A stretch of 13,763 bases of DNA from Gammaproteobacteria bacterium (GTDB lineage: Bacteria > Pseudomonadota > Gammaproteobacteria > Thiohalomonadales > Thiohalomonadaceae): assembly GCA_015232955.1 (NCBI GenBank), contig JADFYS010000021.1, forward strand, positions 1 through 13,763, written 5' to 3'. The notes below the pieces were generated by a model that saw nothing but the letters and a program-made list of their open reading frames with translations, was not told the DNA's origin and made no database searches. A program made the translations under genes and the position numbers. This document shows, in pieces, positions 1-6,739 of the stretch; within the stretch, counting starts at the first letter, position 1, and each line of letters begins with the position of its first letter.

Positions 1-101
1 TGAAGGTCACCCATTTTATTGTCAACTCCTCTCATTCAGTGAGGTAGAGATGATATCACTTCTTAAATTGATATTTACAGATAGCTGAATCAGATAGATT
101 G

Positions 102-211
102 TTTGAAGGGTAACCATTTACTCCCCTAGACTGTTTTAGCCCTCACCCCAGGCCCTCTCCCAGTGGGAGAGGGGGATTTAAGGAAGGGGGACTAAACGGT
201 TACTTTGAAGG
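102..211. repeat. Imperfect palindromic intergenic repeat with C-rich hairpin core
   Basis: The core CCCTCTCCC-AGT-GGGAGAGGG (153-173) is a perfect 9-bp stem with a 3-base loop. It is flanked by imperfect inverted arms: AAGGGTAACCATTTA (106-120) against TAAACGGTTACTTT (193-206). The octamer TTTGAAGG occurs directly at both edges (102-109 and 204-211), which may be chance or a target duplication. C-rich hairpins of this general form recur in gammaproteobacterial intergenic DNA. No U-run follows, so a terminator role is not supported. Confidence 0.6.
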
Positions 212-274
212 AGTAAGTAGTGCCTGAACAGCTGAACAGAAAAGAGCACAAACCGATTGACACCCCCCACCAAC

Positions 275-302
275 TTGACGAAACTAGATCGTAGGCTACA
301 CT
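275..302 (+). promoter_or_regulatory. Candidate sigma70 promoter of the hyn operon
   Basis: TTGACG (275-280) and TACACT (297-302) are separated by 16 bp, a reasonable -35/-10 pair. Transcription would begin near 308, leaving a leader of about 34 bases before the hynD ATG at 342. A second TTGACA at 257-262 has no good -10 partner. No sigma54-type GG/GC pair was seen. The hexamer GATCGT lies inside the spacer (287-292) and twice more downstream. Confidence 0.4.
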
Positions 303-322
303 CTGATCGTTTAACTGATCGT
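287..322 (+). promoter_or_regulatory. Triple GATCGT repeat at the hyn promoter, operator-like
   Basis: GATCGT occurs at 287-292, 305-310 and 317-322. The last two are part of an exact 8-base tandem, CTGATCGT, at 303-310 and 315-322 (12-base period). The first copy lies between the candidate -35 and -10, the others at and just after the likely start point. This spacing could suit a regulator, but no known binding consensus is recognised. Confidence 0.25.
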
Positions 323-341
323 CAATCAAGGCGTCTCCACT

Positions 342-812
342 ATGACCGTGCTCATCCTAGGTGTTGGTAATCTCCTTCTTGGTGATGAGGGGGTGGGCGT
401 TCATGCGGTGCGTTACCTGCAACAGAATGTTCCCTTTTTAGAGGAGAATATTCACCTCGTGGATGGGGGGACACTTGGTTTTACCCTCGCCGCAGAGATG
501 GCCGCTGCAGAGGGGCTGGTGGTAATTGATGCCGCCCGACTCGGCGGGCAAGCGGGGGACGTGCAGCTGCTTGAAGGTGAAGAGATGGATCGGTTTGTCG
601 GTCGGAGGGATCACACTTCAGTCCACGAGATCGGCCTGCGGGATCTATTGGCGACAAGCCGTCTCCTCGACGAGTTACCTCAACAACGGGCACTGGTGGG
701 GATAGAGCCGTACAGTTTTGACTGGGGAGAGGAGCTCTCGTCAGTGGTCGCTTCAGCTCTGCCCTTGGCGTGCGAACTGGCCCTTAGCCAGAGTCGTAGC
801 TGGTCACAGTGA
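342..812 (+). CDS. hynD: [NiFe] hydrogenase maturation endopeptidase (HynD/HyaD/HybD family)
   Basis: Cytoplasmic protease that removes the C-terminal tail of the hydrogenase large subunit once the NiFe site is assembled. The 156 residues match the usual family length. The N-terminal glycine-rich motif LGVGNLLLGDEGVGVH is diagnostic. The three residues that bind nickel in E. coli HybD (Glu16, Asp62, His93) are matched by E16, D63 (in VVIDA) and H95 (in SVHE). The ATG at 342 begins directly on the conserved core, so the start is secure, although its ribosome site (AAGG about 10 bases upstream) is modest. It is the first gene of the hyn operon and its stop overlaps the next start. The expected substrate is HynL at the end of the same operon, which still carries a cleavable tail. 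Family assignment is firm; pairing with HynL is inferred from linkage. Confidence 0.95.
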   Translation: MTVLILGVGNLLLGDEGVGVHAVRYLQQNVPFLEENIHLVDGGTLGFTLAAEMAAAEGLVVIDAARLGGQAGDVQLLEGEEMDRFVGRRDHTSVHEIGLRDLLATSRLLDELPQQRALVGIEPYSFDWGEELSSVVASALPLACELALSQSRSWSQ

Positions 813-1243
813 TGGGGTTGGACACCATCCCTATCCGATCCGAGGTGATGTCACCCCCTTTTGAGCAACAGGGGATCGTCGCTCTGCTGCAGGAGATCTC
901 GCAACTGTTGCGGCAGCTCGCCCTCTCTGATGAGAACGGGGTGATTGACCTACGAAGATCTCCTCTCTCCCCTGCACAGAGAGAAGCGCTTTTGACCCTT
1001 CTTGGTCAGGGTGAGGTGAGCGCAGAGTTGACGGTGATGGGGCGATCACGGGTTGAGGAGACCGCTCTGGCAGGGGTGTGGTGGGTGACCCACTATAACG
1101 AAGAGGGTGTGGTGGTTGCAGAGCTGTTGGAGATTGCACCAATCCCTCAGATTCTGCTGAGCGTCGAGGATGAACTGGGCGAGAGTCAGGATCGGTTGCA
1201 ACAGATGATTGATGGGATAATCAATGGAGGTAGCGTGAAATGA
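809..1243 (+). CDS. HupH/HyaF-like hydrogenase assembly protein, single-domain form
   Basis: The 144 residues correspond to the C-terminal conserved region of HupH/HyaF proteins, seen in the stretches ENGVIDLRRSPL, LGQGEVSAEL and ETALAGVWWVTHY. HupH/HyaF proteins assist maturation of the FeS small subunit of uptake hydrogenases. Classical members are about 280 residues with two related regions; this one has only one, so it is about half length. The frame opens with GTG (809), then ATG (812) in a TGATG junction with the hynD stop; a third Met lies at codon 14. ATG 812 is the simplest start and would use translational coupling, since no strong ribosome site precedes it. The end overlaps hynS by four bases (ATGA). 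No metal-binding cysteine is present. A role in HynS maturation is inferred from family and position. Confidence 0.82.
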   Translation: MMGLDTIPIRSEVMSPPFEQQGIVALLQEISQLLRQLALSDENGVIDLRRSPLSPAQREALLTLLGQGEVSAELTVMGRSRVEETALAGVWWVTHYNEEGVVVAELLEIAPIPQILLSVEDELGESQDRLQQMIDGIINGGSVK

Positions 1244-2385
1244 AGAGTGACAGGGAGAAGGAGAGCGGGGCGATAGTTTCACAACGGGAGGAGACGGTTC
1301 TGCAGCGGTTGCGCCGACAGGGGATCAGTCGCCGCGGTTTTCTCAAGTTCTGTACCGCTACTGCTTCGATGATGGCGCTGCCGCCAACGATGGCCCCCGC
1401 TATTGCTGCTGCTCTTGGTAGTGCTACCCGACCTTCAGTGATCTGGCTCTCCTTTCAGGAGTGTACCGGATGCACTGAATCACTGACCCGCTCCCACCTG
1501 CCGACGGTAGAGAGTCTGATCTTTGATGCCATCTCCCTCGATTATCATCACACCCTTCAGGCCGCTTCGGGAGAGGCGGCAGAGCGGGCGAGAGAGGAGG
1601 CGATGGCTAGATACGCCGGAGAGTACCTGCTTCTGGTCGATGGCTCTATCCCTTATGGTGATGAAGGGATCTACTCGACGATTGCCGGGGTGAGTAATCT
1701 GGAGATGTTACGCCAGGGGGTGGAGGGTGCGGCAGCGGTGATTGCCATCGGGACCTGTTCCAGTTTTGGTGGTCTGCCGATGGCCAGCCCCAACCCCACT
1801 GGGGCGATGAGTGTCAACGATCTGATGCAACGGGGGGCGATCCAACGGCGTCCGTTAATTAATATACCGGGCTGTCCTCCTATCCCTGCGGTGATTACCG
1901 GGGTGATCGCCCATTACCTGACCTTCGGCACCATACCGCAACTGGACGCGTTGCACAGACCACTCTCGTTTTACGGGGATACGATCCACGATCGCTGTTA
2001 TCGCCGTACCTACTACGATCAGGGTAAATTTGCAGATACCTTTGATGATGAGGGTGCTCGCCTCGGCTGGTGTCTTTACAAGCTGGGGTGTCGTGGTCCC
2101 ACCACTTACAACAGTTGTGCCACACTGAAATGGAATGGAGGAACCAGCTTCCCCATCCAGTCGGGGCATGGCTGTATCGGCTGCTCTGAGCCTGGATTCT
2201 GGGATGCGGGGAGCTTCTATGAGGCGCTCTCTATGCCGACTGCTGCGGCCACCACCGCCACTCGTGCCGGTGTTGGCGTTGGTGTTGCTGCCGGGGCGCT
2301 CTCTGCTTGGCAGAACCTGCACCAACGAAACGGTGCACGCACGGGGCATCAAGAGGTTAAGCTGGATGATCTGGAACGAGGGTGA
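1240..2385 (+). CDS. hynS: [NiFe] hydrogenase small subunit, Tat-exported, Isp (group 1e) type
   Basis: FeS subunit that carries electrons from the NiFe site of HynL to the membrane partners. A twin-arginine signal (SRRGFLK, residues 30-36, then a hydrophobic stretch to about 60) implies folded export with HynL attached. All cluster ligands are visible: proximal C75, C78 (ECTGC), C173 and C212 (GCPP); distal H250, C253, C278 and C284; medial C293, C312 and C315. The proximal site is the standard form: G77 stands where oxygen-tolerant Hyd-1-type enzymes have an additional cysteine. After about residue 330 comes an Ala/Gly/Val-rich segment (334-357) resembling a weak C-terminal anchor, then a polar tail. 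A good ribosome site GGAGG (1226-1230) precedes the ATG by 9 bases; the start overlaps the preceding stop. A palindromic element begins four bases after the stop. Confidence 0.95.
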   Translation: MKSDREKESGAIVSQREETVLQRLRRQGISRRGFLKFCTATASMMALPPTMAPAIAAALGSATRPSVIWLSFQECTGCTESLTRSHLPTVESLIFDAISLDYHHTLQAASGEAAERAREEAMARYAGEYLLLVDGSIPYGDEGIYSTIAGVSNLEMLRQGVEGAAAVIAIGTCSSFGGLPMASPNPTGAMSVNDLMQRGAIQRRPLINIPGCPPIPAVITGVIAHYLTFGTIPQLDALHRPLSFYGDTIHDRCYRRTYYDQGKFADTFDDEGARLGWCLYKLGCRGPTTYNSCATLKWNGGTSFPIQSGHGCIGCSEPGFWDAGSFYEALSMPTAAATTATRAGVGVGVAAGALSAWQNLHQRNGARTGHQEVKLDDLERG

Positions 2386-2389
2386 AGGA

Positions 2390-2553
2390 TATACCCAAGA
2401 CACCTGAAAACGCTGGTTCCAGAAAGCCGATAAGCGCGACTCTTCTGTGCTATGAAGACTTTGAATAGACTGACTATTGATGCGACTTCATACCTTGAAT
2501 AGCCACTCTTCTCGACTCCCTGAAACCCACTGTTTCCAACTGTCTTGGGTATA
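2390..2553. repeat. 164-bp palindromic MITE-like element between hynS and isp1
   Basis: The ends are TATACCCAAGACA (2390-2402) and its inverse, ending TGTCTTGGGTATA (2541-2553). Similarity between the arms continues for about 37 bp (left CTGGTTCCAG, right reverse complement TGGGTTTCAG). The inner part is also self-complementary: TATGAAG (2451-2457) with CTTCATA (2485-2491), and AATAG-ACTGA-CTATT (2464-2477) near the centre. The whole piece could therefore form one long imperfect hairpin in RNA. No coding capacity is seen. If TA at each edge is a target duplication, the ends resemble IS630/Tc1-type non-autonomous elements; this is inference. Related arms occur at 6740-6868. Confidence 0.75.
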
Positions 2554-2595
2554 GCGAGCACTGGAAGCATTGCCATACTGAAGAGGAGATAGAGA

Positions 2596-3252
2596 ATGGA
2601 AGTAGAAGCGCTATTGGCTTGGGCACGAGGTCCCGGATTTGAGTGGGCACTGCTCATCATGTTTGGTGGGATCACCCTCAGATTGATAGAGATCGCCACC
2701 TTGGGACGAAAAAGGGATCTCTCTCTGCCGCGTGAGGGGAAGGGGTCTGGCTGGAGAACGATCGTGAGTCGCTTCTTCAGCTTTCCGCTGCTAGCAACGA
2801 CCAATGTCATCACCTATGTTGCCGGGTATATCTTTCATCTCGGTCTGCTGATTATCATCTTCTTTCTTGTACCCCATATCGAGGTGTGGAGAGGGGTGCT
2901 TCCCTTTACCTGGGGGGGGCTGCCGACAACGATTATCGATCTGGTGACTGTGCTGACCATGGTCGCCATGGGGCTGCTTCTCTTTGATCGCCTCACCCAC
3001 CCGGTCAAAAGGCTCCTCAGCACTGCTGGCGATTATCTGGCGTGGACAGTCACCTTTCTCCCTCTCCTTACCGGTTACTGCACCTATCACCATCTCTTTT
3101 TCGACTACTCCCTGCTGCTGGCGCTTCACATTCTGAGTGTGGAGCTGCTGATGGTGGTGTTCCCCTTTAGTAAACTGATCCATGCCTTGACCACCTTCAG
3201 TTCTCGCTGGTTCACCGGCGAGCAGTTCGGGCATAAGGGGGTGACCTCATGA
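2596..3252 (+). CDS. isp1: Isp1: b-type cytochrome-like membrane subunit of Isp hydrogenase
   Basis: The 218-residue integral membrane protein has five hydrophobic segments (about 15-36, 65-91, 112-131, 147-169, 171-196), the layout of the NarI/HdrE/DsrM gamma-subunit family. Candidate heme-b ligands are H81 in segment 2 and H178 and H196 in segment 5; the ending FPFSKLIHALT matches the conserved final helix of that family. Known Isp1 proteins pass electrons between Isp2/HynS and the quinone pool. A strong ribosome site GAGGAG (2583-2588) lies 7 bases before the ATG, fitting independent translation initiation after the upstream palindromic element. The stop overlaps the isp2 start (ATGA). The fold is clear; the number of hemes and which histidines bind them are inferred. 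Confidence 0.9.
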   Translation: MEVEALLAWARGPGFEWALLIMFGGITLRLIEIATLGRKRDLSLPREGKGSGWRTIVSRFFSFPLLATTNVITYVAGYIFHLGLLIIIFFLVPHIEVWRGVLPFTWGGLPTTIIDLVTVLTMVAMGLLLFDRLTHPVKRLLSTAGDYLAWTVTFLPLLTGYCTYHHLFFDYSLLLALHILSVELLMVVFPFSKLIHALTTFSSRWFTGEQFGHKGVTS

Positions 3253-4526
3253 GCGCCTCACTGAAGCGGGGCCTTCAGGCCTTTGATGAGGTGATAGACG
3301 CATCTGTCGCCAGCTTCTTCTCCAGCTGTGTTCACTGCGGACTCTGTGCCGATGCCTGCCTTTTCTATACCGAAACCGGGGATCCTCGCTACACCCCCAT
3401 CTACAAGTTGAAGCCGCTACAGCGCTACTGGAACCAGCACTATACCCTGGGCGGAAAGATCGCCTCGTACCTCGGTCTTACCACTGCGGTGGACGACGCT
3501 GAGCTGGCAGAGTGGCAGGAGTTAATTTACAACAGCTGTACACTCTGTGGTCGCTGCTCAATGGTCTGTCCGGTTGGGAATGATCTTACCGCCATGATTC
3601 GCAAGATTCGTGAAGGGATGGCTGCCGCCGGTTACGCCCCCGAGGATCTGATCGCGGCAGCGGGTCGTGCGGTGAAGATCGGAAGCCCTATGGGGGTGAG
3701 GCTTCCTGCCCTTAAGGCTCAGGCGGCACATGTAGAGAAAGATAGTGGTCTGGAGATCCCGTTTGACCGTGAGGGGGCAGAGTATATGCTCCTTCTCTCT
3801 TCGATGGAGATCATGAACTACCCGGAGTATCTCGAGGCGGTGGCCCGCATTATGAAACAGGCGGGAAAGAGCTGGACACTCAGTTCAGAGGCGTTTGAAG
3901 CGACCAATACCGGGATTCAGATTGGGGTCTCTGATATTGCACGAACGCTGGTGAAACGGGTGGTGGATGCTGCCGAAAAGCTTCGGGTCAAGACGGTGAT
4001 CAGTCCCGAGTGTGGTCACGCCTATACCGCAATTCGTTGGGATGGTCCCAACCTTATCGGCCGTCCCTACCCCTTTGAAGTGCTGCACATTCTAGAGGTG
4101 CTGGAACAGTTCAGACTACAGGGGGTGTTACAGCTGGAGGGGAGTGAGTCGCAGCGTCTCACCTTTCACGACCCATGCCAGCTGGTACGCAGAGGAGGGG
4201 TGATCGATCCGCCACGGAATCTGCTCAGGATGGTTGCCGACAACTTTGTGGAGATGGGGGATCACGGCAAGATGAACTGGTGTTGCGGTGCCGGGGGGGG
4301 TGTCGGTGCCAATGAGTCTGCAGCGGAGCTGAAGATGCAGGCCTTCCAGCGGAAAAAACGCCAGATCTCCGAGCTGGGGGTCGATGCTGTGGTGACCGCC
4401 TGTGCCAACTGTCGTATTCAGCTGGAAGAGGGGTTGGAAGAGAACGAGATGGATCTACCGGTTTTAGGTCTGACCGAACTGCTGGCAGAACATCTGCCGC
4501 AGAGAGAGAAAGGAGAGAGGGGATGA
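3249..4526 (+). CDS. isp2: Isp2: HdrD/DsrK-like FeS subunit of Isp hydrogenase
   Basis: The 425-residue protein resembles the catalytic subunit of membrane heterodisulfide reductase (HdrD) and DsrK. Two cubane [4Fe-4S] motifs sit at C27-C30-C33-C37 and C97-C100-C103-C107, the latter CTLCGRCSMVCPVG. The C-terminal half has one complete CCG-type motif: C310 (HDPC), C345-C346 (NWCCGAGGG) and C385-C388 (CANC), expected to hold an unusual FeS cluster acting on thiol/disulfide chemistry. A lone C255 lies in PECGHAY, while the region where HdrD has its first CCG motif (about 178-200, LLLSSMEIMNYPEY) lacks cysteines. This one-CCG arrangement resembles DsrK more than HdrD. Cytoplasmic location beside Isp1 is expected because no signal peptide is seen. 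It overlaps both neighbours by ATGA junctions. The physiological partner, quinone or a disulfide, cannot be told from sequence. Confidence 0.92.
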   Translation: MSASLKRGLQAFDEVIDASVASFFSSCVHCGLCADACLFYTETGDPRYTPIYKLKPLQRYWNQHYTLGGKIASYLGLTTAVDDAELAEWQELIYNSCTLCGRCSMVCPVGNDLTAMIRKIREGMAAAGYAPEDLIAAAGRAVKIGSPMGVRLPALKAQAAHVEKDSGLEIPFDREGAEYMLLLSSMEIMNYPEYLEAVARIMKQAGKSWTLSSEAFEATNTGIQIGVSDIARTLVKRVVDAAEKLRVKTVISPECGHAYTAIRWDGPNLIGRPYPFEVLHILEVLEQFRLQGVLQLEGSESQRLTFHDPCQLVRRGGVIDPPRNLLRMVADNFVEMGDHGKMNWCCGAGGGVGANESAAELKMQAFQRKKRQISELGVDAVVTACANCRIQLEEGLEENEMDLPVLGLTELLAEHLPQREKGERG

Positions 4527-4987
4527 GTACCCACATTGAGAATGATGGTGACTTCAGGTTGGCCCTAAAGCGGCTCACACCTCCGGCCAAGATTGGAGCA
4601 GGGGTGGCGTTTATCCAACGGGTTGAGGGACTCTGTAGAGATGAACGGGTGAGCCATCTGCTCTCAATGCTGGCCGATGGGAACAGAGAGGAGGAGGGGG
4701 TTCAATCGCTCCAGAGCAGGGTGAGAACCTTGGTGATTGAATACCACGCTCGCTGTGGTGGGGTGTGTGACTGGAGTAGTCAGTCTGCCTACTATGTTGC
4801 CCGAGCACTGCAGTCTCTGCTCGAAGGGATAGAGGGCAGAGGAAACGGTTTATGGCAGACGGCAATGAACTGCAGGATGGCCCGTACCTGTGCCTCGATT
4901 CAGCATGAGGAGAGTGATCTTCACGATGAGAGTGAACAGCAGTACCGAATTATTGAAAATTTGCCTGAAGGGAGTCTCACGATATGA
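4523..4987 (+). CDS. Unrecognised cysteine-containing protein inside the hyn operon
   Basis: I do not recognise this 154-residue protein. It is soluble in appearance, without signal peptide or membrane segment, and seems mainly helical. Five cysteines are present: C38, then C78-X3-C82 (CGGVC) and C117-X5-C123 (CRMARTC). The last four could form a metal or FeS site; His residues H76, H128 and H134 are also nearby. The tail is rich in Asp and Glu. A clear ribosome site AGGAG (4511-4515) lies 7 bases before the ATG, and both junctions overlap (ATGA) with isp2 and hynL, so it is co-translated with the enzyme subunits. The described Thiocapsa order hynS-isp1-isp2-hynL, as I recall it, has no gene here. 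A role as extra subunit, electron carrier or assembly factor is possible but unproven. Confidence 0.85.
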   Translation: MSTHIENDGDFRLALKRLTPPAKIGAGVAFIQRVEGLCRDERVSHLLSMLADGNREEEGVQSLQSRVRTLVIEYHARCGGVCDWSSQSAYYVARALQSLLEGIEGRGNGLWQTAMNCRMARTCASIQHEESDLHDESEQQYRIIENLPEGSLTI

Positions 4988-6738
4988 GTCAGCGCGTAGT
5001 GGTGGATCCGGTGACCCGGATAGAGGGGCATCTTCGTATTGAAGCTGAGACCGATGACAACGGGATCATTACGACGGCTTCGAGCAGTGGCACCATGGTC
5101 AGGGGGATTGAGATCATCCTTCGCGGTCGGGACCCACGGGACGCTTGGGCCTTTGCGCAGCGTATCTGTGGTGTCTGCACACTGGTTCACGGTATCGCTT
5201 CGGTCCGTTCGGTAGAGCGTGCCCTCAACTACCCGATTCCGAAAAATGCGGAGCTAATCCGTAATTTGATGATCTCGGCACAATATGTCCACGATCATGT
5301 AATGCACTTCTACCATCTTCACGCCCTCGATTGGGTGGATGTTGTCTCGGCGTTAAAAGCGGATCCTGTGGCAACCTCGTCCCTGCAGCAGTCGCTCAGT
5401 TCTCATCCACTCTCCTCTCCCGGGTATTTTGCCGATGTCCAGAAAAAGGTGGCCACCTTTGTTGAATCGGGACAGTTGGGGATCTTTGCCAACGGATACT
5501 GGGGACACCCTGGCTACCGACTCCCGCCCGAGGTCAATCTTCTGGCTGTCGCCCACTATCTGGAGGCGTTGAGCTGGCAGCGCGATGTTGCAAAGATTCA
5601 CACCATTTTTGGGGGTAAAAACCCTCACCCCAACTTTCTGGTCGGGGGGGTGCCGTGTGCCATCAGTATCGAAGCCGAGTTGAGCGCGGGGGCTGTAGCG
5701 GGAACGGGGGCAACCGCGGTCAATATGGCGGGATTGCAGCAGGTGATGAGCCTGATTGAAAAGATGCAGACATTTGTCGATCAGGTCTATCTCCCCGACA
5801 CCCTCGCCATCGCTGGCTTCTACAAAGATTGGTTCCGGCAAGGGGAGGGGGTGGGGAACTTTATGACCTACGGTGAATTTCCCTCTACATCTATCCATGA
5901 CAGTAGCGGATTTTTGGTGCCAAGAGGGGTGATTCTGGATCGCGATCTCACCACCATTCATGATCTCGATATGGATGATCCAGAGCAGATTCAGGAGTTT
6001 GTCGATCATGCATGGTATCGCTACCGCGACGGTGAGGGGGTGGGGCTTCACCCCTTTGTCGGAGAGACCGAGTTTCAATATACCGGACCCAAGCCCCCTT
6101 ATCACCATCTGGATACTGCTGCCGACTACTCTTGGTTAAAGTCTCCACGCTGGCGTGGCAAGGCGATGGAGGTCGGACCACTAGCCAGGGTGTTAATGCT
6201 CTACGCCTCGGGTCATGAGCCGACAGTGGCGTTGGCAACCTCTGCGCTGAAACAGTTGGAGCTGCCTCCAGAGGCGCTCTTTTCGACGCTGGGAAGAACT
6301 GCAGCAAGAACCCTCGAGAGCAAGATCATTGCCGATGCGATGCCGGGGTGGATCCAACAGCTGATCGCCAATATCAAGGGGGGAGATCTCCGCACATTTA
6401 ACGAAGAGAAGTGGGATCCCTCCACCTGGCCTGAAAAGGCACAGGGCGGGGGTTATATGGAGGCACCAAGGGGAGCACTGGGCCACTGGATAGTGATTGA
6501 AGAGGGAAAGATCGCCAACTATCAAGCGGTGGTACCCAGCACCTGGAATGCCGGTCCAAAAGATGCGAAGGGGGTGAGGGGACCCTATGAGGCGGGGCTA
6601 CAGGGGCACCATCTCCATGATCCCCATCAGCCACTGGAGATCTTGCGCACGATTCATAGTTTTGATCCCTGCATCGCCTGTGCTGTCCATGTTACCGATC
6701 CCCATGGTGAAGAGCTGGTGCAGCTAAAGGTGACCTAA
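4984..6738 (+). CDS. hynL: [NiFe] hydrogenase large subunit, Isp (group 1e) type
   Basis: Catalytic subunit that splits or forms H2 at a NiFe(CN)2CO site. The N-terminal motif RICGVCTLVHG gives ligands C62 and C65; the C-terminal motif DPCIACAVH gives C563 and C566, ending at H569. The following 15 residues (VTDPHGEELVQLKVT) form the extension removed during maturation, so the gene encodes the precursor. The opening VVVDPVTRIEGHL is the conserved start of group 1 large subunits; 584 residues is a usual length. There is no signal peptide, so it should be exported bound to HynS through the Tat system. The ribosome site AAGGGAG (4968-4974) sits 9 bases before the ATG, which overlaps the preceding stop. 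It is the last gene of the operon. NiFe cofactor genes (hyp) are not in this window. Confidence 0.97.
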   Translation: MSQRVVVDPVTRIEGHLRIEAETDDNGIITTASSSGTMVRGIEIILRGRDPRDAWAFAQRICGVCTLVHGIASVRSVERALNYPIPKNAELIRNLMISAQYVHDHVMHFYHLHALDWVDVVSALKADPVATSSLQQSLSSHPLSSPGYFADVQKKVATFVESGQLGIFANGYWGHPGYRLPPEVNLLAVAHYLEALSWQRDVAKIHTIFGGKNPHPNFLVGGVPCAISIEAELSAGAVAGTGATAVNMAGLQQVMSLIEKMQTFVDQVYLPDTLAIAGFYKDWFRQGEGVGNFMTYGEFPSTSIHDSSGFLVPRGVILDRDLTTIHDLDMDDPEQIQEFVDHAWYRYRDGEGVGLHPFVGETEFQYTGPKPPYHHLDTAADYSWLKSPRWRGKAMEVGPLARVLMLYASGHEPTVALATSALKQLELPPEALFSTLGRTAARTLESKIIADAMPGWIQQLIANIKGGDLRTFNEEKWDPSTWPEKAQGGGYMEAPRGALGHWIVIEEGKIANYQAVVPSTWNAGPKDAKGVRGPYEAGLQGHHLHDPHQPLEILRTIHSFDPCIACAVHVTDPHGEELVQLKVT

Positions 6739-6739
6739 C

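Larger units (their letters stand above)
1..341. other. Intergenic region upstream of the hydrogenase operon
   Basis: No gene is supported here. Bases 1-101 are fairly AT-rich, contain frequent stops and show no recognisable motif; any gene to the left lies outside the window. Bases 102-211 hold a hairpin-forming repeat, and bases 257-325 hold the likely hyn promoter and short tandem repeats, each listed separately. Confidence 0.6.

Noticed and set aside
1..101. Remnant of an upstream gene at the left edge
   Set aside because: No frame of useful length or recognisable protein similarity could be seen in this short stretch.
2135..2407. 90-residue + strand frame within hynS
   Set aside because: It overlaps the hynS C-terminal region in another frame, where cysteine ligands of HynS are conserved; its translation shows no domain and no ribosome site.
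2349..2813. 154-residue - strand frame spanning the hynS-isp1 gap
   Set aside because: It crosses the palindromic element and the antisense of isp1, and has no recognisable domain; better explained by the repeat and the + strand genes.
5353..6108. 251-residue - strand frame opposite hynL
   Set aside because: Antisense shadow of a well-conserved hydrogenase gene; translation shows no family features.
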